Below, in pieces: positions 35,349 through 44,125 of a stretch of 64,000 nt of DNA. The translations under genes and the position numbers were made by a program. The stretch comes from JAFLCM01 sp046154665 (GTDB lineage Bacteria > Planctomycetota > Phycisphaerae > Phycisphaerales > UBA1924). Every line of letters starts with the position of its first letter. The first letter of the stretch is position 1. The stretch covers positions 1 to 64,000 of the forward strand of contig JBJXFG010000102.1 in assembly GCA_046154665.1 (NCBI GenBank), in the 5' to 3' direction. The notes under the pieces were generated by a model. That model was not told where the DNA came from, searched no databases, and worked only from the letters and a program-made list of their open reading frames with translations.

Positions 35349-36503
35349 TCATGAGCGTCGAGAGCCCGCGAACCGCGCCACGATGAGGGGCAGCAAGACA
35401 GGGATCGCCACGCCGGGAAGCAGCCAGACGTAGTGCTGTTGGATGTAGCCGAGCCACATGCAGGGCGAGGCGAGCGCGAGCGCCGCGGCGTAAGTCGTCA
35501 GACGCGTGGCGCGGGTCATGCCGCGTTCGATGACGACGATCCAGACATAGGCGGGGAAGACCAGGGCGTAGAAGGACATGAACAGTTCGTACCCCAGCCG
35601 GCGCAACGTGCCGTAGCCGGGGCGTTGCCAATCGGAGTGGTTGACGGCGAGCCCCGCTCCGACGACGAGCGCGACGAGGGTGAGCAGGATCGCGGCGGTC
35701 GCGGCGTAGCGGCGACTCGACGGTCGACCGACGACGGCTGGGCGTTCGAGCACGCCGATGTCGATGAGTTCCCGCACATGGACCCCGATGGTGAACGCCG
35801 ACTGCAGGAAAATGTGGCAGATGATCCACTCAGAGAAAGAGCCGCTGTAGAACGGCGTGAGCGCGATCATCGGCGTGAAAAAGATGACGAAGCCGACCCA
35901 GAACGCCACGGGCCCCGCCCGCCCGGGCGTCTCGCGCCTCACGCGATGAAACGTGAGGTCGAGATAGGGGCACAGCCCGAAGCCGAAGACCATCACCGGC
36001 GCGGCCATCGCCAAGTCCGCGAGCGTGTGCTCCGGAGTGCGATCGATCCACATGAGAGCAGCCGGATCGGTCAGCTTCGCCAGCACGACGCACGCGATGG
36101 ACGCGGCGTAGATCACCGGCGCGGCGATCCACCGATCGCGCGGGCGGTGTGCGGCGATCACGAGTCCGGCACACAACGCGATCGCCGCGAGGCCCATACC
36201 GACCACCGGGGCCTGCGGCTGGAAGAACGCCGCGAGGAAATAGAGATGAAAGAGCACCGTGACGATCGAGAACCACCGCATCGCCGGCGTGTGCCGGTGG
36301 ATCATCGCCTCGCTCGCGCCGGGCGTGCGCAGGACCGTTCCCATGAGCGCCGCCCCGATGACATTCGGGACCGCGAAGGCGACCCAGCCCCAGACGCCGA
36401 AGTCGCCGATCAGGTATACGGGGAGGAACATCCCGATGCACCAGGTCCACGAGCACGCGAGGAAGATGGCGCGGGGGATGATGCTGGGGCGGTCCAAGGG
36501 CAT
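35349..36503 (-). CDS. Multi-span membrane protein of unknown function
   Basis: 384 residues, about ten membrane helices. It opens with RAIFLACSWTWCIGMFLPVYLI and has DFGVWGWVAFAVPNVIGAA, faintly like the helices of sodium:solute symporters of the LeuT fold, and HTPAMRWFSIVTVLFHLYF. No substrate motif is recognised. It stands alone, between an ECF operon and a palindromic element. Confidence 0.7.
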   Translation of the reverse strand: MPLDRPSIIPRAIFLACSWTWCIGMFLPVYLIGDFGVWGWVAFAVPNVIGAALMGTVLRTPGASEAMIHRHTPAMRWFSIVTVLFHLYFLAAFFQPQAPVVGMGLAAIALCAGLVIAAHRPRDRWIAAPVIYAASIACVVLAKLTDPAALMWIDRTPEHTLADLAMAAPVMVFGFGLCPYLDLTFHRVRRETPGRAGPVAFWVGFVIFFTPMIALTPFYSGSFSEWIICHIFLQSAFTIGVHVRELIDIGVLERPAVVGRPSSRRYAATAAILLTLVALVVGAGLAVNHSDWQRPGYGTLRRLGYELFMSFYALVFPAYVWIVVIERGMTRATRLTTYAAALALASPCMWLGYIQQHYVWLLPGVAIPVLLPLIVARFAGSRRS

Positions 36504-36543
36504 GTGAGGAAAGGTATCGAGAAGGGTGAGGCGCGGTATCGCC

Positions 36544-36625
36544 GTGCCACTGACCCGTCTTCGGGTCAGTGCCTCCCAACGACGGCATCAAGAAGAGCAC
36601 TGACCCGAGGACGGGTCAGTGGCAC
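36544..36625. repeat. Two-hairpin palindromic element, copy 1
   Basis: Starts with GTGCCAC and ends with GTGGCAC. Hairpin 1 is CACTGACCCG-TCTT-CGGGTCAGTG; hairpin 2 is GCACTGACCCG-AGGA-CGGGTCAGTG; a spacer of about 30 bp lies between. It sits in the gap between gatB and a membrane-protein gene. Same layout as copies at 44000-44102 and 44206-44309. Confidence 0.85.
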
Positions 36626-36632
36626 TGCGCGA

Positions 36633-38273
36633 TCAGGCTCTGATGATCGCGATGAGCATCTCGCGCAGGACTTTGGCGTCGCCCTTGCCCGCCGCTTGCT
36701 TCATCGCTTCGCCGACGAGCCTGCCGATGGCGGCGTCTTTGCCGGCGCGGACATCGGCGACGGCCTTTTCGTTGGCCGGGTTGTCGAGCACGGCGCGGCA
36801 CCACCCTTGCATCGCGCCGGTGTCGCGGACCTGGATCAGGCCGCGGGATTCCGCGAGAGCGCGGACGGCGGTCGGGCCGCGGCTGATCAACGGGGCGGTC
36901 GCGCCGCCGTCGGCCCCGCCCTCGCCGCACAGCACGCCGAAGAGCTCATCGGCGGCGTTTGAGTTGATGTCGCCCGCTTCGCGCAGGGCGACGATGGCGG
37001 CGATCTCGTCGGGCTGGATGCCGAGTTGATGCACGAACACCCCGCGTTCGTTGGCACGCTTCTGGCCGTTCTGCAGCACGAAGTTGGCGCAGGCCCTGCC
37101 CGCAGCCGACGCGGGCACGCCCGCCTCGCACGCCGACACGATCGCCGACTCGTAGAACTCACACACCTCGCGCTCTTCGACCAGCGCCCGCGATTCCTTG
37201 TCCTTCAGCGCGTAATCACGTTCGTAGCGCCGGGCGCGGTCCTGCGGCAGTTCGGGCAGCGCCGAGCGCAGCTCCTCGACCCACGCGCGCGTCAGCCGCA
37301 CCGGAGGCAGGTCGGGCTCGGGGAAGTAGCGGTAATCGTGGGCGTCTTCCTTCTCGCGCTGCAGGAAGGTCTCGAGTCGCTTGTCGTCCCAGCCGCGGGT
37401 GCTCTTGGCGCCGCGCCCCATTTCCTTGCCGTCTTCGAGCCAGCGGCGCGGCTGCTCGCGGGCCTCAAACTCGACAGCGGCGCGGAGGCTCTTGAACGAG
37501 TTGAGGTTCTTCACCTCGACAATCGGCGTGCGGACCGAGCGGCCGTCGTCGAGGGTGAGCTCCATGTTGATGTTGGGCTCGAAGCGCATGTGCCCCTTCT
37601 GCATCACCCCCTCGGTGGCACGCAGGAACCGGCAGGTGTTGCGGAGCATCTGCGCGAAGGCGACGACCTCGTCGGCGGATGTGAAGTCCGGCGCGGTAAC
37701 GATTTCGAGCAGCGGCGTGCCGGCGCGGTTGTAGTCGGCGATCGAGTAGTCGATCTTCCCCCCCGGCCCCCCGCCCGGCCACTCGTGCAGCAGCTTGCCG
37801 GCGTCCTCTTCGAGGTGGGCGCGGATGATGCCGATGCGGCGCGGCTCGCCATCGGGCGTGATCGCCGGCACATCAACAGCACCATCGAAGCACACCGGAA
37901 GGTCGTACTGGCTCGTCTGGAAGTTCTTGGGCAGATCGGGGTACCAGTACGACTTGCGGTCCCACTTGGTCACCTCGGCAATGCGGCAGTTCAGAGCCAG
38001 CCCGACAAGCGCCGAGAGTCGGATCGCTTCGCGGTTGAGCACCGGCAAAGCGCCGGGCAGGCCCAGCACGACCGCGTCGATGAGTGTGTTGGGCACGCCC
38101 TCGGCGTCGTCGCCGGTTTCATCAGGGTGCTCGTCGCTGTGGGAACGATCGCGCCCAGCGGATCGTGCGGCCTCCGCGGCGGCGGGGTTCGCCACGCGAG
38201 TGAACATCTTGCTGCGCGTCGACAGCTCGACGTGAATCTCAAGGCCGACGATGAGGCGGGAGGAGGAGATCAT
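36633..38273 (-). CDS. gatB: Asp-tRNA(Asn)/Glu-tRNA(Gln) amidotransferase subunit B
   Basis: 546 residues. Transfers ammonia to mischarged tRNA with GatA/GatC, giving Gln- or Asn-tRNA. VGLEIHVELSTRSKMF, LPVLNREAIRLSALVG, KSYWYPDLPKNFQTSQYDLP and the C-terminal YqeY-like tail are clear. Near residues 30-60 a charged stretch rich in Asp, Glu and Ser replaces the short loop seen in most GatB. gatA and gatC are not in the window. Confidence 0.95.
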   Translation of the reverse strand: MISSSRLIVGLEIHVELSTRSKMFTRVANPAAAEAARSAGRDRSHSDEHPDETGDDAEGVPNTLIDAVVLGLPGALPVLNREAIRLSALVGLALNCRIAEVTKWDRKSYWYPDLPKNFQTSQYDLPVCFDGAVDVPAITPDGEPRRIGIIRAHLEEDAGKLLHEWPGGGPGGKIDYSIADYNRAGTPLLEIVTAPDFTSADEVVAFAQMLRNTCRFLRATEGVMQKGHMRFEPNINMELTLDDGRSVRTPIVEVKNLNSFKSLRAAVEFEAREQPRRWLEDGKEMGRGAKSTRGWDDKRLETFLQREKEDAHDYRYFPEPDLPPVRLTRAWVEELRSALPELPQDRARRYERDYALKDKESRALVEEREVCEFYESAIVSACEAGVPASAAGRACANFVLQNGQKRANERGVFVHQLGIQPDEIAAIVALREAGDINSNAADELFGVLCGEGGADGGATAPLISRGPTAVRALAESRGLIQVRDTGAMQGWCRAVLDNPANEKAVADVRAGKDAAIGRLVGEAMKQAAGKGDAKVLREMLIAIIRA

Positions 38274-38280
38274 GGGAAAT

Positions 38281-38302
38281 CAGCAAAGCAGCAAAGCAGC
38301 AC
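38281..38302. repeat. Short (AGCAAAGC)n tandem repeat
   Basis: About two and a half AGCAAAGC units directly at the gatB start; the same unit in opposite orientation is at 38396-38440, so the two could pair across the gatB/ketosynthase intergenic region. Confidence 0.7.
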
Positions 38303-38395
38303 ATCAACCGAGCGGGGCCGACCACGGAGCCGTCCCGTCGTCAGGGTAGAGGGGCGCTGGCTCGCCTGCGCCACTGGCATCAGACGACTGCTCTT

Positions 38396-38440
38396 CTTTG
38401 CTGCTTTGCTGATTTGCTGCTTTGCTGATCTGCTGCTTTC
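38396..38440. repeat. (GCTTTGCT)n tandem repeat, inverted to 38281-38302
   Basis: Imperfect 8-bp units (TGCTTTGC with GATTTGC variants) upstream of the first ketosynthase gene. A longer array of the same unit occurs at 50841-50895. Confidence 0.7.
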
Positions 38441-38467
38441 CCCCCCCGCCCCCCTACACTCCGCCCC

Positions 38468-39853
38468 ATGCATCGCAGGGTGGTCATCACGGGCATCGGG
38501 ACGGTGTGCGGCCTCGGGGTCGGCGCGTCGGCGATGTGGGATGCGCTCATCGCGGGGCACTCCGCCGTGCGCCGGACGGCCGGATTTGATGCTTCCGGTT
38601 TCGCCTCGCCCTACAGCGCCGAACTGCCGGGCTTCAGCGCCCGCGACCACGTGCCCAAGCACTACCGCAAGGCCCTGAAAGTGATGGCGCGGGACACCGA
38701 GATGGCGGTGGCGTGTGCCAAGTTCGCCGTCGAGGACGCAGGGCTACTCACCAATGCGGTGCTGCCCGAGGATGCGCCCGAGGGCACGGCGACGACCTAC
38801 GCGCCCGCGCGAGTCGGCTGCCAGATCGGCGCGGGCCTCATCTCGGCGGAAGTGCCCGAGCTCGCCGCGGCGATGTCGGCGTCGGTGGATTCATCAACCG
38901 GCGACGCTTCGGCGGGCGGGTTCAGCCTCGCTAAGTGGGGCGGGGGCGGAGCGGCGAACCCCGGCGAGAACGCCGGCATGGACAACCTCACGCCGCTGTG
39001 GCTGCTCAAGTATCTGCCCAACATGCTGGCGTGCCATGTGACCATCTTGCACGATGCACGCGGCCCGTCGAACACCATCACCTGCTCGGAGGCCAGCGGG
39101 CTGCTCTCCATCGGCGAGTCGATGCGCGTCATCGAGCGCGGGGCCGCCGACGCGTGCTTCTCGGGATCGTGCGAGAGCAAGATCAACCCCATGGGGCTGC
39201 TGCGGATCGGTTTCGCCGATCGGCTGGCCCCGGCGTCGGCGTTCAGCGATGCCGAGCCGTGGAACGCCGTCCGTCCGTTTGACGCCACGGCCCGCGGCGG
39301 AGTGCTGGGCGAGGGCGGGGGCATCCTGATGCTCGAGTGCCGTGAGACGGCGCATGCGCGCGGGGCGCGGGTGCGTGCGGAACTTCTGGGCTTCGGCGCG
39401 GGGCTGTCGAGCACCCTGAACGGTGGCGACGACGGCGAGGGGCTGCGCGGCGCGATCGAGAGCGCTCTCGACGACGCCGGCTGCCGCGCGGATGAGATCG
39501 ACGCGATCATCCCTCAGGGGGCCGGCGCACTCGGGCCGGATCGCGCGGAACTGGCAGCGCTCCGCGGCGTGTTCGGCGGGGGGCCGGGCGGAGGCCTGTC
39601 GCGTGTGCCGATGGTCACGCTCGCACCGATGCTCGGTGAGTGCGTCGCCGGCGCGGGCGGGCTGGCGGTCGCGGTGGGCGCGCTCGCGGTGGCGCATCAA
39701 ACTCTTCCGGCGCGGCTTCACGGCGGAGAGTGTCCCACGGACGTGCTCGCGGGCGCTTCGCCGGCGCGGGATGCGCGGCTGCGCCGTGTGCTGGTGTGTA
39801 CGTCGTCTCTGGGCGGGCAGGCCGCCGCCGTGGTGCTCGCGCCGTCGGCCTGA
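38468..39853 (+). CDS. Beta-ketoacyl synthase homologue without catalytic triad (KS-beta/CLF-like)
   Basis: 461 residues with the FabF fold: RRVVITGIGTVCGLG at the start, and GPSNTITCSEASGLLSIGES where active enzymes have the nucleophile in TACAS. Aligning the flanking GPS and ASG puts Glu208 at the Cys position. The two catalytic His motifs read PQGAG (Gln350) and GECVAG (Glu391). All three triad residues are thus replaced, as in chain-length factors (KS-beta) that pair with an active KS. An intact ketosynthase is encoded 0.75 kb downstream in the same direction. No ACP or ketoreductase is nearby. Confidence 0.85.
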   Translation: MHRRVVITGIGTVCGLGVGASAMWDALIAGHSAVRRTAGFDASGFASPYSAELPGFSARDHVPKHYRKALKVMARDTEMAVACAKFAVEDAGLLTNAVLPEDAPEGTATTYAPARVGCQIGAGLISAEVPELAAAMSASVDSSTGDASAGGFSLAKWGGGGAANPGENAGMDNLTPLWLLKYLPNMLACHVTILHDARGPSNTITCSEASGLLSIGESMRVIERGAADACFSGSCESKINPMGLLRIGFADRLAPASAFSDAEPWNAVRPFDATARGGVLGEGGGILMLECRETAHARGARVRAELLGFGAGLSSTLNGGDDGEGLRGAIESALDDAGCRADEIDAIIPQGAGALGPDRAELAALRGVFGGGPGGGLSRVPMVTLAPMLGECVAGAGGLAVAVGALAVAHQTLPARLHGGECPTDVLAGASPARDARLRRVLVCTSSLGGQAAAVVLAPSA

Positions 39854-39961
39854 TCCACGGGAACAATCGATCAATCAACCGTCTCTTCCGTCCGCTTCTT
39901 TCTGAACCCCCGCTGAACCCCGAACCCCGATCCCCGAACCCACCTCTCCAACCCCCACCAC

Positions 39962-40498
39962 ATGTACCCCTCTTCCAATCAATCCACCTACGGCTCCCAC
40001 TCCTCCACCCCTTCTTCCGGTTCGCAGCGCGGCTCCGACAGCCGTCGTCCGACGCTGAAAGACGAAGAACTCGACCCGGCGCTGAGCGAAGTCAGCCGCA
40101 AGGTCATCGGCTCGGCGATCGAGATCCACCGCACCCTCGGCCCCGGCTTCGACAAGAGCGTCTACGACAACGCGCTGTCCATCGAACTCAAGGAGCAGGG
40201 CGTGAAGTTCCAGTTCAACCACGAGTTCCCGGTGAACTACAAGGGCCAGCGCATCGGCGGGCACAAGGTGTCGTTCTATGTTGACGACCGCTTCGTCGTG
40301 CAGACCCTCGCTGACAACCGCGAGATCTCCGGCTTTGACCGCGACCAGCTCCGCACGCAGCTCAAGCGCGCTGACCTTGAACTCGGCCTGATCATCAACT
40401 TCGATCGGCGCCGCCTCACCGACGGCCTCGTTCGCGTCATCAACCCCGACAAGCTCGACACGCTCCGCGGCGAACGCGCGGGTGCCGAAACGATGTGA
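39962..40498 (+). CDS. GxxExxY-family protein
   Basis: 178 residues. Residues about 42-165 match the GxxExxY family (SRKVIGSAIEIHRTLGPGFDKSVYDN, IGGHKVSFYVDD, LIINF). The Glu of the GxxExxY motif is Lys here (GFDKSVY). The fold is nuclease-like and the function of the family is unknown. The N-terminal 35 residues are Ser-rich and low complexity. It sits between the two ketosynthase genes but is probably unrelated in function. Confidence 0.85.
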   Translation: MYPSSNQSTYGSHSSTPSSGSQRGSDSRRPTLKDEELDPALSEVSRKVIGSAIEIHRTLGPGFDKSVYDNALSIELKEQGVKFQFNHEFPVNYKGQRIGGHKVSFYVDDRFVVQTLADNREISGFDRDQLRTQLKRADLELGLIINFDRRRLTDGLVRVINPDKLDTLRGERAGAETM

Positions 40499-40507
40499 GA
40501 AAACGTG

Positions 40508-40548
40508 TGCCACGACTTTGGCCCGCCGCGGGCCAAAGTCGTGCGGCC
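40508..40548. repeat. Single-hairpin palindromic element
   Basis: GTGCCAC followed by the stem GACTTTGGCCCG, loop CCG, and CGGGCCAAAGTC then GTGCGGC. It looks like one half of the two-hairpin elements at 36544, 44000 and 44206 and shares the inner sequence CACGACTTTG with the second hairpin inside truA. Confidence 0.8.
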
Positions 40549-40550
40549 TT

Positions 40551-40600
40551 CCCCCGACTCCCGACTGCCGACTCCCCACTCCCGCCACCCCACTCCCGCC
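40551..40600. repeat. (CCGACTCC)n simple repeat
   Basis: Imperfect CCCGACTCCCGACTGCCGAC-type run just before the ketosynthase start codon. Similar runs precede HtrA (inverted) and the EIIA gene at 50340. Confidence 0.7.
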
Positions 40601-40609
40601 TCCCCCCCC

Positions 40610-41989
40610 GTGCCTCCCCACCGCTCCAACCCCCACCGCGTCGTCATCACCGGCATGGGATGGGTCACGCCCCTGGGCGACGACATTGACCAAGCCTGGG
40701 GACGTCTCTTGCGTTCGGAGTCGGCGGTCGGTCCGGTCACGCGCTACGCCGCGGCCACTTTCGCCACGAACTTCGCGGCGGAGGTCAAGGGCTTCGATCT
40801 CGCTCGCTTCATCCACGAGCGCGGGCCGCACCAGCACGCGCACATCAACGCCCAGTTCGCGCTCGCGGCGGCGAGCCAGGCCTGGAAGCAGGCGGGGCTG
40901 GGTGACATGTCGGCTCCCGCAGGCCGCAAGGCAAAGGAAGCTGGCCTCACGCCGCGCCGCGCCGGCGTGTACCTCGGCGCGGGCGAGGGGGTGCCGGATT
41001 TCGGGCCGTTCTGTGCCGCCAACATCGGATCGTGGGACGCCGCCAAACGCGACACCGACACGGCGAAATGGGCGGCGATCGCGCACCAAACGATGTCGGC
41101 CCGCAGCGAACTCGAGCAAGAGCCGCACATGCCGATCGCGCACCTCGCCGAGGCGTTCGGCCTGCGCGGCCCGGCGTTCAACTGCATGACGGCGTGCGCC
41201 GCGAGCACTCAAGCGATCGGGGAAGCCTTCGAAGCCATCCGACGCGGCGACGCCGACCTCATGCTCGCCGGTGGAACCCACTCGATGATCCACCCACTCG
41301 GGATGACGGGGTTCATCCGACTCACGGCGATGAGCCGGCGCCGTGACACCCCCTCCACCGCGGCCCGCCCCTTCGACGCGACGCGGGACGGGTTCGTCAT
41401 GGGCGAGGGCGCGGGAGTGCTGGTGCTCGAGTCGCTCGATCACGCCATCAAGCGCGGGGCCACGCCGCTCGTAGAGGTCGTCGGCTTCGGCTCTACCGCC
41501 GACGCGTACCGCATCACCGATATCCAGCCCGACGGCGAGGGCGGGCGCAGCGCCATGTCCGCCAGCCTGCAGCAGGCCGGCATCGACCCGCACGCAACCG
41601 ACCCGAGCGGCCGCCCGCTGGTCCACTACATCTCGGCGCACGGCACCGGCACCAAAGAGAACGACTCCATCGAGACCAAGGCCGTGAAAGCCCTCTTCGG
41701 TCCGCTGGCGGGCAAGGTGCCGTTCAGCAGCGTCAAGAGCATGATGGGCCACCTCATCCAGGCGGCGGGGGCGGTGGAGCTGATCACCTGCGTGCAGGCC
41801 ATCCGCACGGGGTGGCTGCCCCCGACGATCAACCTCAACACCCCCGACCCGGCGTGCGACCTTGACTATGTGCCCAACTCGGCGCGGGATGTCGGAGCCT
41901 CCGAGCGTCGCGTCGACGTGTGCATGAGCAACTCGTTCGGCTTCGGCGGCCAGAACGACACAATCACGGTGCGCCGGTTTGTGGGGTGA
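40610..41989 (+). CDS. Beta-ketoacyl-ACP synthase II-like, intact triad
   Basis: 459 residues from a GTG at 40610, chosen because the upstream frame is simple repeat. It condenses malonyl-ACP with acyl-ACP. The nucleophile is in MTACAASTQAIGEA, the histidines in SAHGTGTKENDS and SMMGHLIQAAGAVEL. It ends GFGGQNDTITVRRF. Together with the triad-less homologue upstream it resembles a KS-alpha/KS-beta pair, though it could serve ordinary fatty-acid synthesis alone. Confidence 0.9.
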   Translation: MPPHRSNPHRVVITGMGWVTPLGDDIDQAWGRLLRSESAVGPVTRYAAATFATNFAAEVKGFDLARFIHERGPHQHAHINAQFALAAASQAWKQAGLGDMSAPAGRKAKEAGLTPRRAGVYLGAGEGVPDFGPFCAANIGSWDAAKRDTDTAKWAAIAHQTMSARSELEQEPHMPIAHLAEAFGLRGPAFNCMTACAASTQAIGEAFEAIRRGDADLMLAGGTHSMIHPLGMTGFIRLTAMSRRRDTPSTAARPFDATRDGFVMGEGAGVLVLESLDHAIKRGATPLVEVVGFGSTADAYRITDIQPDGEGGRSAMSASLQQAGIDPHATDPSGRPLVHYISAHGTGTKENDSIETKAVKALFGPLAGKVPFSSVKSMMGHLIQAAGAVELITCVQAIRTGWLPPTINLNTPDPACDLDYVPNSARDVGASERRVDVCMSNSFGFGGQNDTITVRRFVG

Positions 41990-42051
41990 TGGGTACCCCG
42001 CCGGTCCCCGGCGGGTCTGTCGAAAGTGCGAAAGCTCCGTCGCACGCCCCC

Positions 42052-43083
42052 TTACTCCGCGATGCTCTTCACCGACTTCTCATTGAACTGCACCGAGACC
42101 GACAGATCGGGTGCGAAGCGGAGATAGAGAGTTGCCTCGCGCTCATCAGGGTGCGGGTTCAAGGGACCGCCCGCATACTCCGGCAACAACACAAAAGTCG
42201 ATTGCGCGGCACTGAACGATCGGAGGATGATGCTTCCGCCCCGCCCGCGCCGCTTGGCCAGCCACAGTGCGCCTCCGAAGCGCTGCAACTGAACACCGAA
42301 GTACTGGTGCAACCCCGCCAGAAGCAGCGAGAGCGCCAGAGGCACCGCCAGCACGCCGGTGGTCGAGAGCAGCCCCGGTGTCCAGGGCACGCGGCTGTGC
42401 CACCACGGCGAGAAGAGCACCCCCGTGACAAAGCAGAGGAACGCGAGTTTTCCCGCCGACCCGAAGTCGACCGGGTACTTGCCGAGATGAGCCGGCAACG
42501 TGATCGCTTTTCCGCCGCCGCTCAGAAAGGAACGCAACCCACCTATTGCGGCACCGTCGATGATCCACACGCCGGGAAGACGTTGGCGCTCCTCACGCGA
42601 GAACTCCTCGTCGATCGCTCTATCCATGCGATCCAGGTGCGGCCACACGTTCCGCATCCACCCTCGTCGATAGCCCGAGTACGAGAGCACCAGCGAGCAG
42701 AACTCGCCAACATCACGAGGTGCCGGTCGGCGGGACCACGTTGCCCGCGCGAGTTCGACGGCCCGCCGCCGCTGCCGCGAAACGATCAGCCCGAGCGTCA
42801 ACCACGCGCATGCGCCGCCCAAAATCATCACCCACAGCATCATCGCCAACACATGGTCCCACGGCCTCCACACGCTGAGTCCCGCGGAGGCGAGACTCCA
42901 CACACAGAGCCCGAAGCACCCGCCCAGAGGAATCCTCCACGCGTAGCCGAACCACCGCTGCGCACGCGGCGGCGCTCGATACGGCACCTCGATCACGCCG
43001 CGAGCGAGAATCGGATCCGAGGTCGTATGAACCCGCAATCGCGGGATATCCGGATCGGGATGCTCCAAGGGTTCGTATGACAC
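42052..43083 (-). CDS. Hypothetical membrane protein
   Basis: 343 residues with two membrane helices near 50-105 and two near 215-265. Between them lies a soluble stretch with WIIDGAAIGGLRSFL and GKYPVDFG. The C-terminus YLRFAPDLSVSVQF is beta-predicted. Not recognised. It stands alone on the minus strand between fabF and terC. Confidence 0.65.
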   Translation of the reverse strand: MSYEPLEHPDPDIPRLRVHTTSDPILARGVIEVPYRAPPRAQRWFGYAWRIPLGGCFGLCVWSLASAGLSVWRPWDHVLAMMLWVMILGGACAWLTLGLIVSRQRRRAVELARATWSRRPAPRDVGEFCSLVLSYSGYRRGWMRNVWPHLDRMDRAIDEEFSREERQRLPGVWIIDGAAIGGLRSFLSGGGKAITLPAHLGKYPVDFGSAGKLAFLCFVTGVLFSPWWHSRVPWTPGLLSTTGVLAVPLALSLLLAGLHQYFGVQLQRFGGALWLAKRRGRGGSIILRSFSAAQSTFVLLPEYAGGPLNPHPDEREATLYLRFAPDLSVSVQFNEKSVKSIAE

Positions 43084-43228
43084 CGCTTCAGCGTACCAAT
43101 CGTCGACTCGCTCGCAACGCCGCTGATCTCAAAGATCGCTGAGATTCTCGCGCTCCTGGATGCGATCCCGGGGAACCCGAAGTCTACATGGTCGAACGAC
43201 GCGCCCGACTTCGCGTTAACCTCTCAGG

Positions 43229-43990
43229 ATGGACTGGCTCACCGACCCCTCCGCCTGGATCGCCCTCGCCACGCTCACGGCACTCGAGATCGTCCTCGGC
43301 GTCGATAACGTGATCTTCATCTCGATCCTGGCGGGCAAGTTGCCCAAGGAGCAGCAGCCCAAAGCGCGCAGGCTGGGGCTCGGGCTGGCGATGTTCATGC
43401 GGATCGGGTTGCTGTTCTCGATCTCGTGGCTAGTCAAGCTGACCAAGCCGCTGTTCAGCGTCGGGTCGCACGAGATTTCCGGGCGCGACCTCATCCTGCT
43501 CATCGGCGGTCTGTTCCTCATCGCCAAGAGCACGCACGAGATCCACCAGAAAATGGAGGGCGACGAGGGCCACGCCGGCGCGAAGGTGGCACCGACATTC
43601 ACCAGCGTGATCATCCAGATCATGCTGCTGGACATCGTGTTCTCGATCGATTCGGTGATCACCGCCGTGGGCATGGTCGACAAGCTCTGGGTGATGGTGA
43701 CGGCGGTGGTGATCTCCGTCGGCGTCATGATGGTGTTCGCGGGAGCGATCAGTTCGTTCGTCGAGCGTCACCCGACGGTGAAGATGCTGGCGCTGAGCTT
43801 TTTGCTGCTGATCGGGTTCACGCTGATCGCCGAGGGGCTGCACCAGCACATCCCCAAGGGGTACGTGTACTTCGCGATGGCGTTCTCGGTATTCGTCGAG
43901 ATGCTGAACCTGAAGCTGCGCAAGAGCAAGACGCCGCCGGTGAAACTGCACGAGCCGTACCGGGAGAGCGTTGGTGGTGCGGCCACGTGA
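43229..43990 (+). CDS. TerC-family integral membrane protein
   Basis: 253 residues, seven or so membrane helices. The acidic helix motifs EIVLGVDNVIFISILAGKL and LLDIVFSIDSVITAVGM are diagnostic of the TerC/Alx/MeeF family, which exports metal ions such as Mn2+ for exoenzyme metallation. No manganese riboswitch could be seen in the short upstream gap. Confidence 0.9.
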   Translation: MDWLTDPSAWIALATLTALEIVLGVDNVIFISILAGKLPKEQQPKARRLGLGLAMFMRIGLLFSISWLVKLTKPLFSVGSHEISGRDLILLIGGLFLIAKSTHEIHQKMEGDEGHAGAKVAPTFTSVIIQIMLLDIVFSIDSVITAVGMVDKLWVMVTAVVISVGVMMVFAGAISSFVERHPTVKMLALSFLLLIGFTLIAEGLHQHIPKGYVYFAMAFSVFVEMLNLKLRKSKTPPVKLHEPYRESVGGAAT

Positions 43991-43999
43991 TGCTCCGTC

Positions 44000-44102
44000 G
44001 TGCCGCCGACCCGTCCGCGGGTCGGTGCCGAGGCGTTTGATCTGCAAGGACTTCGGGGGTTCTCTTCAAGCCAACACCGACCTGACGACAGGTCGGTGGC
44101 AC
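44000..44102. repeat. Two-hairpin palindromic element, copy 2
   Basis: Begins GTGCCGCCGACCCG-TCCG-CGGGTCGGTGCC and, after a 45-bp spacer, ends ACCGACCTG-ACGA-CAGGTCGGTGGCAC. It lies just before truA. Ends match copies 1 and 3; inner stem sequences differ but keep pairing. Confidence 0.85.
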
Positions 44103-44125
44103 AGCTGCGCCTCTATCCTCCCTTT

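Noticed and set aside
39875..41752. Long minus-strand frame across the intact ketosynthase gene
   Set aside because: The sense strand encodes a ketosynthase with all catalytic motifs; the antisense product is low complexity.
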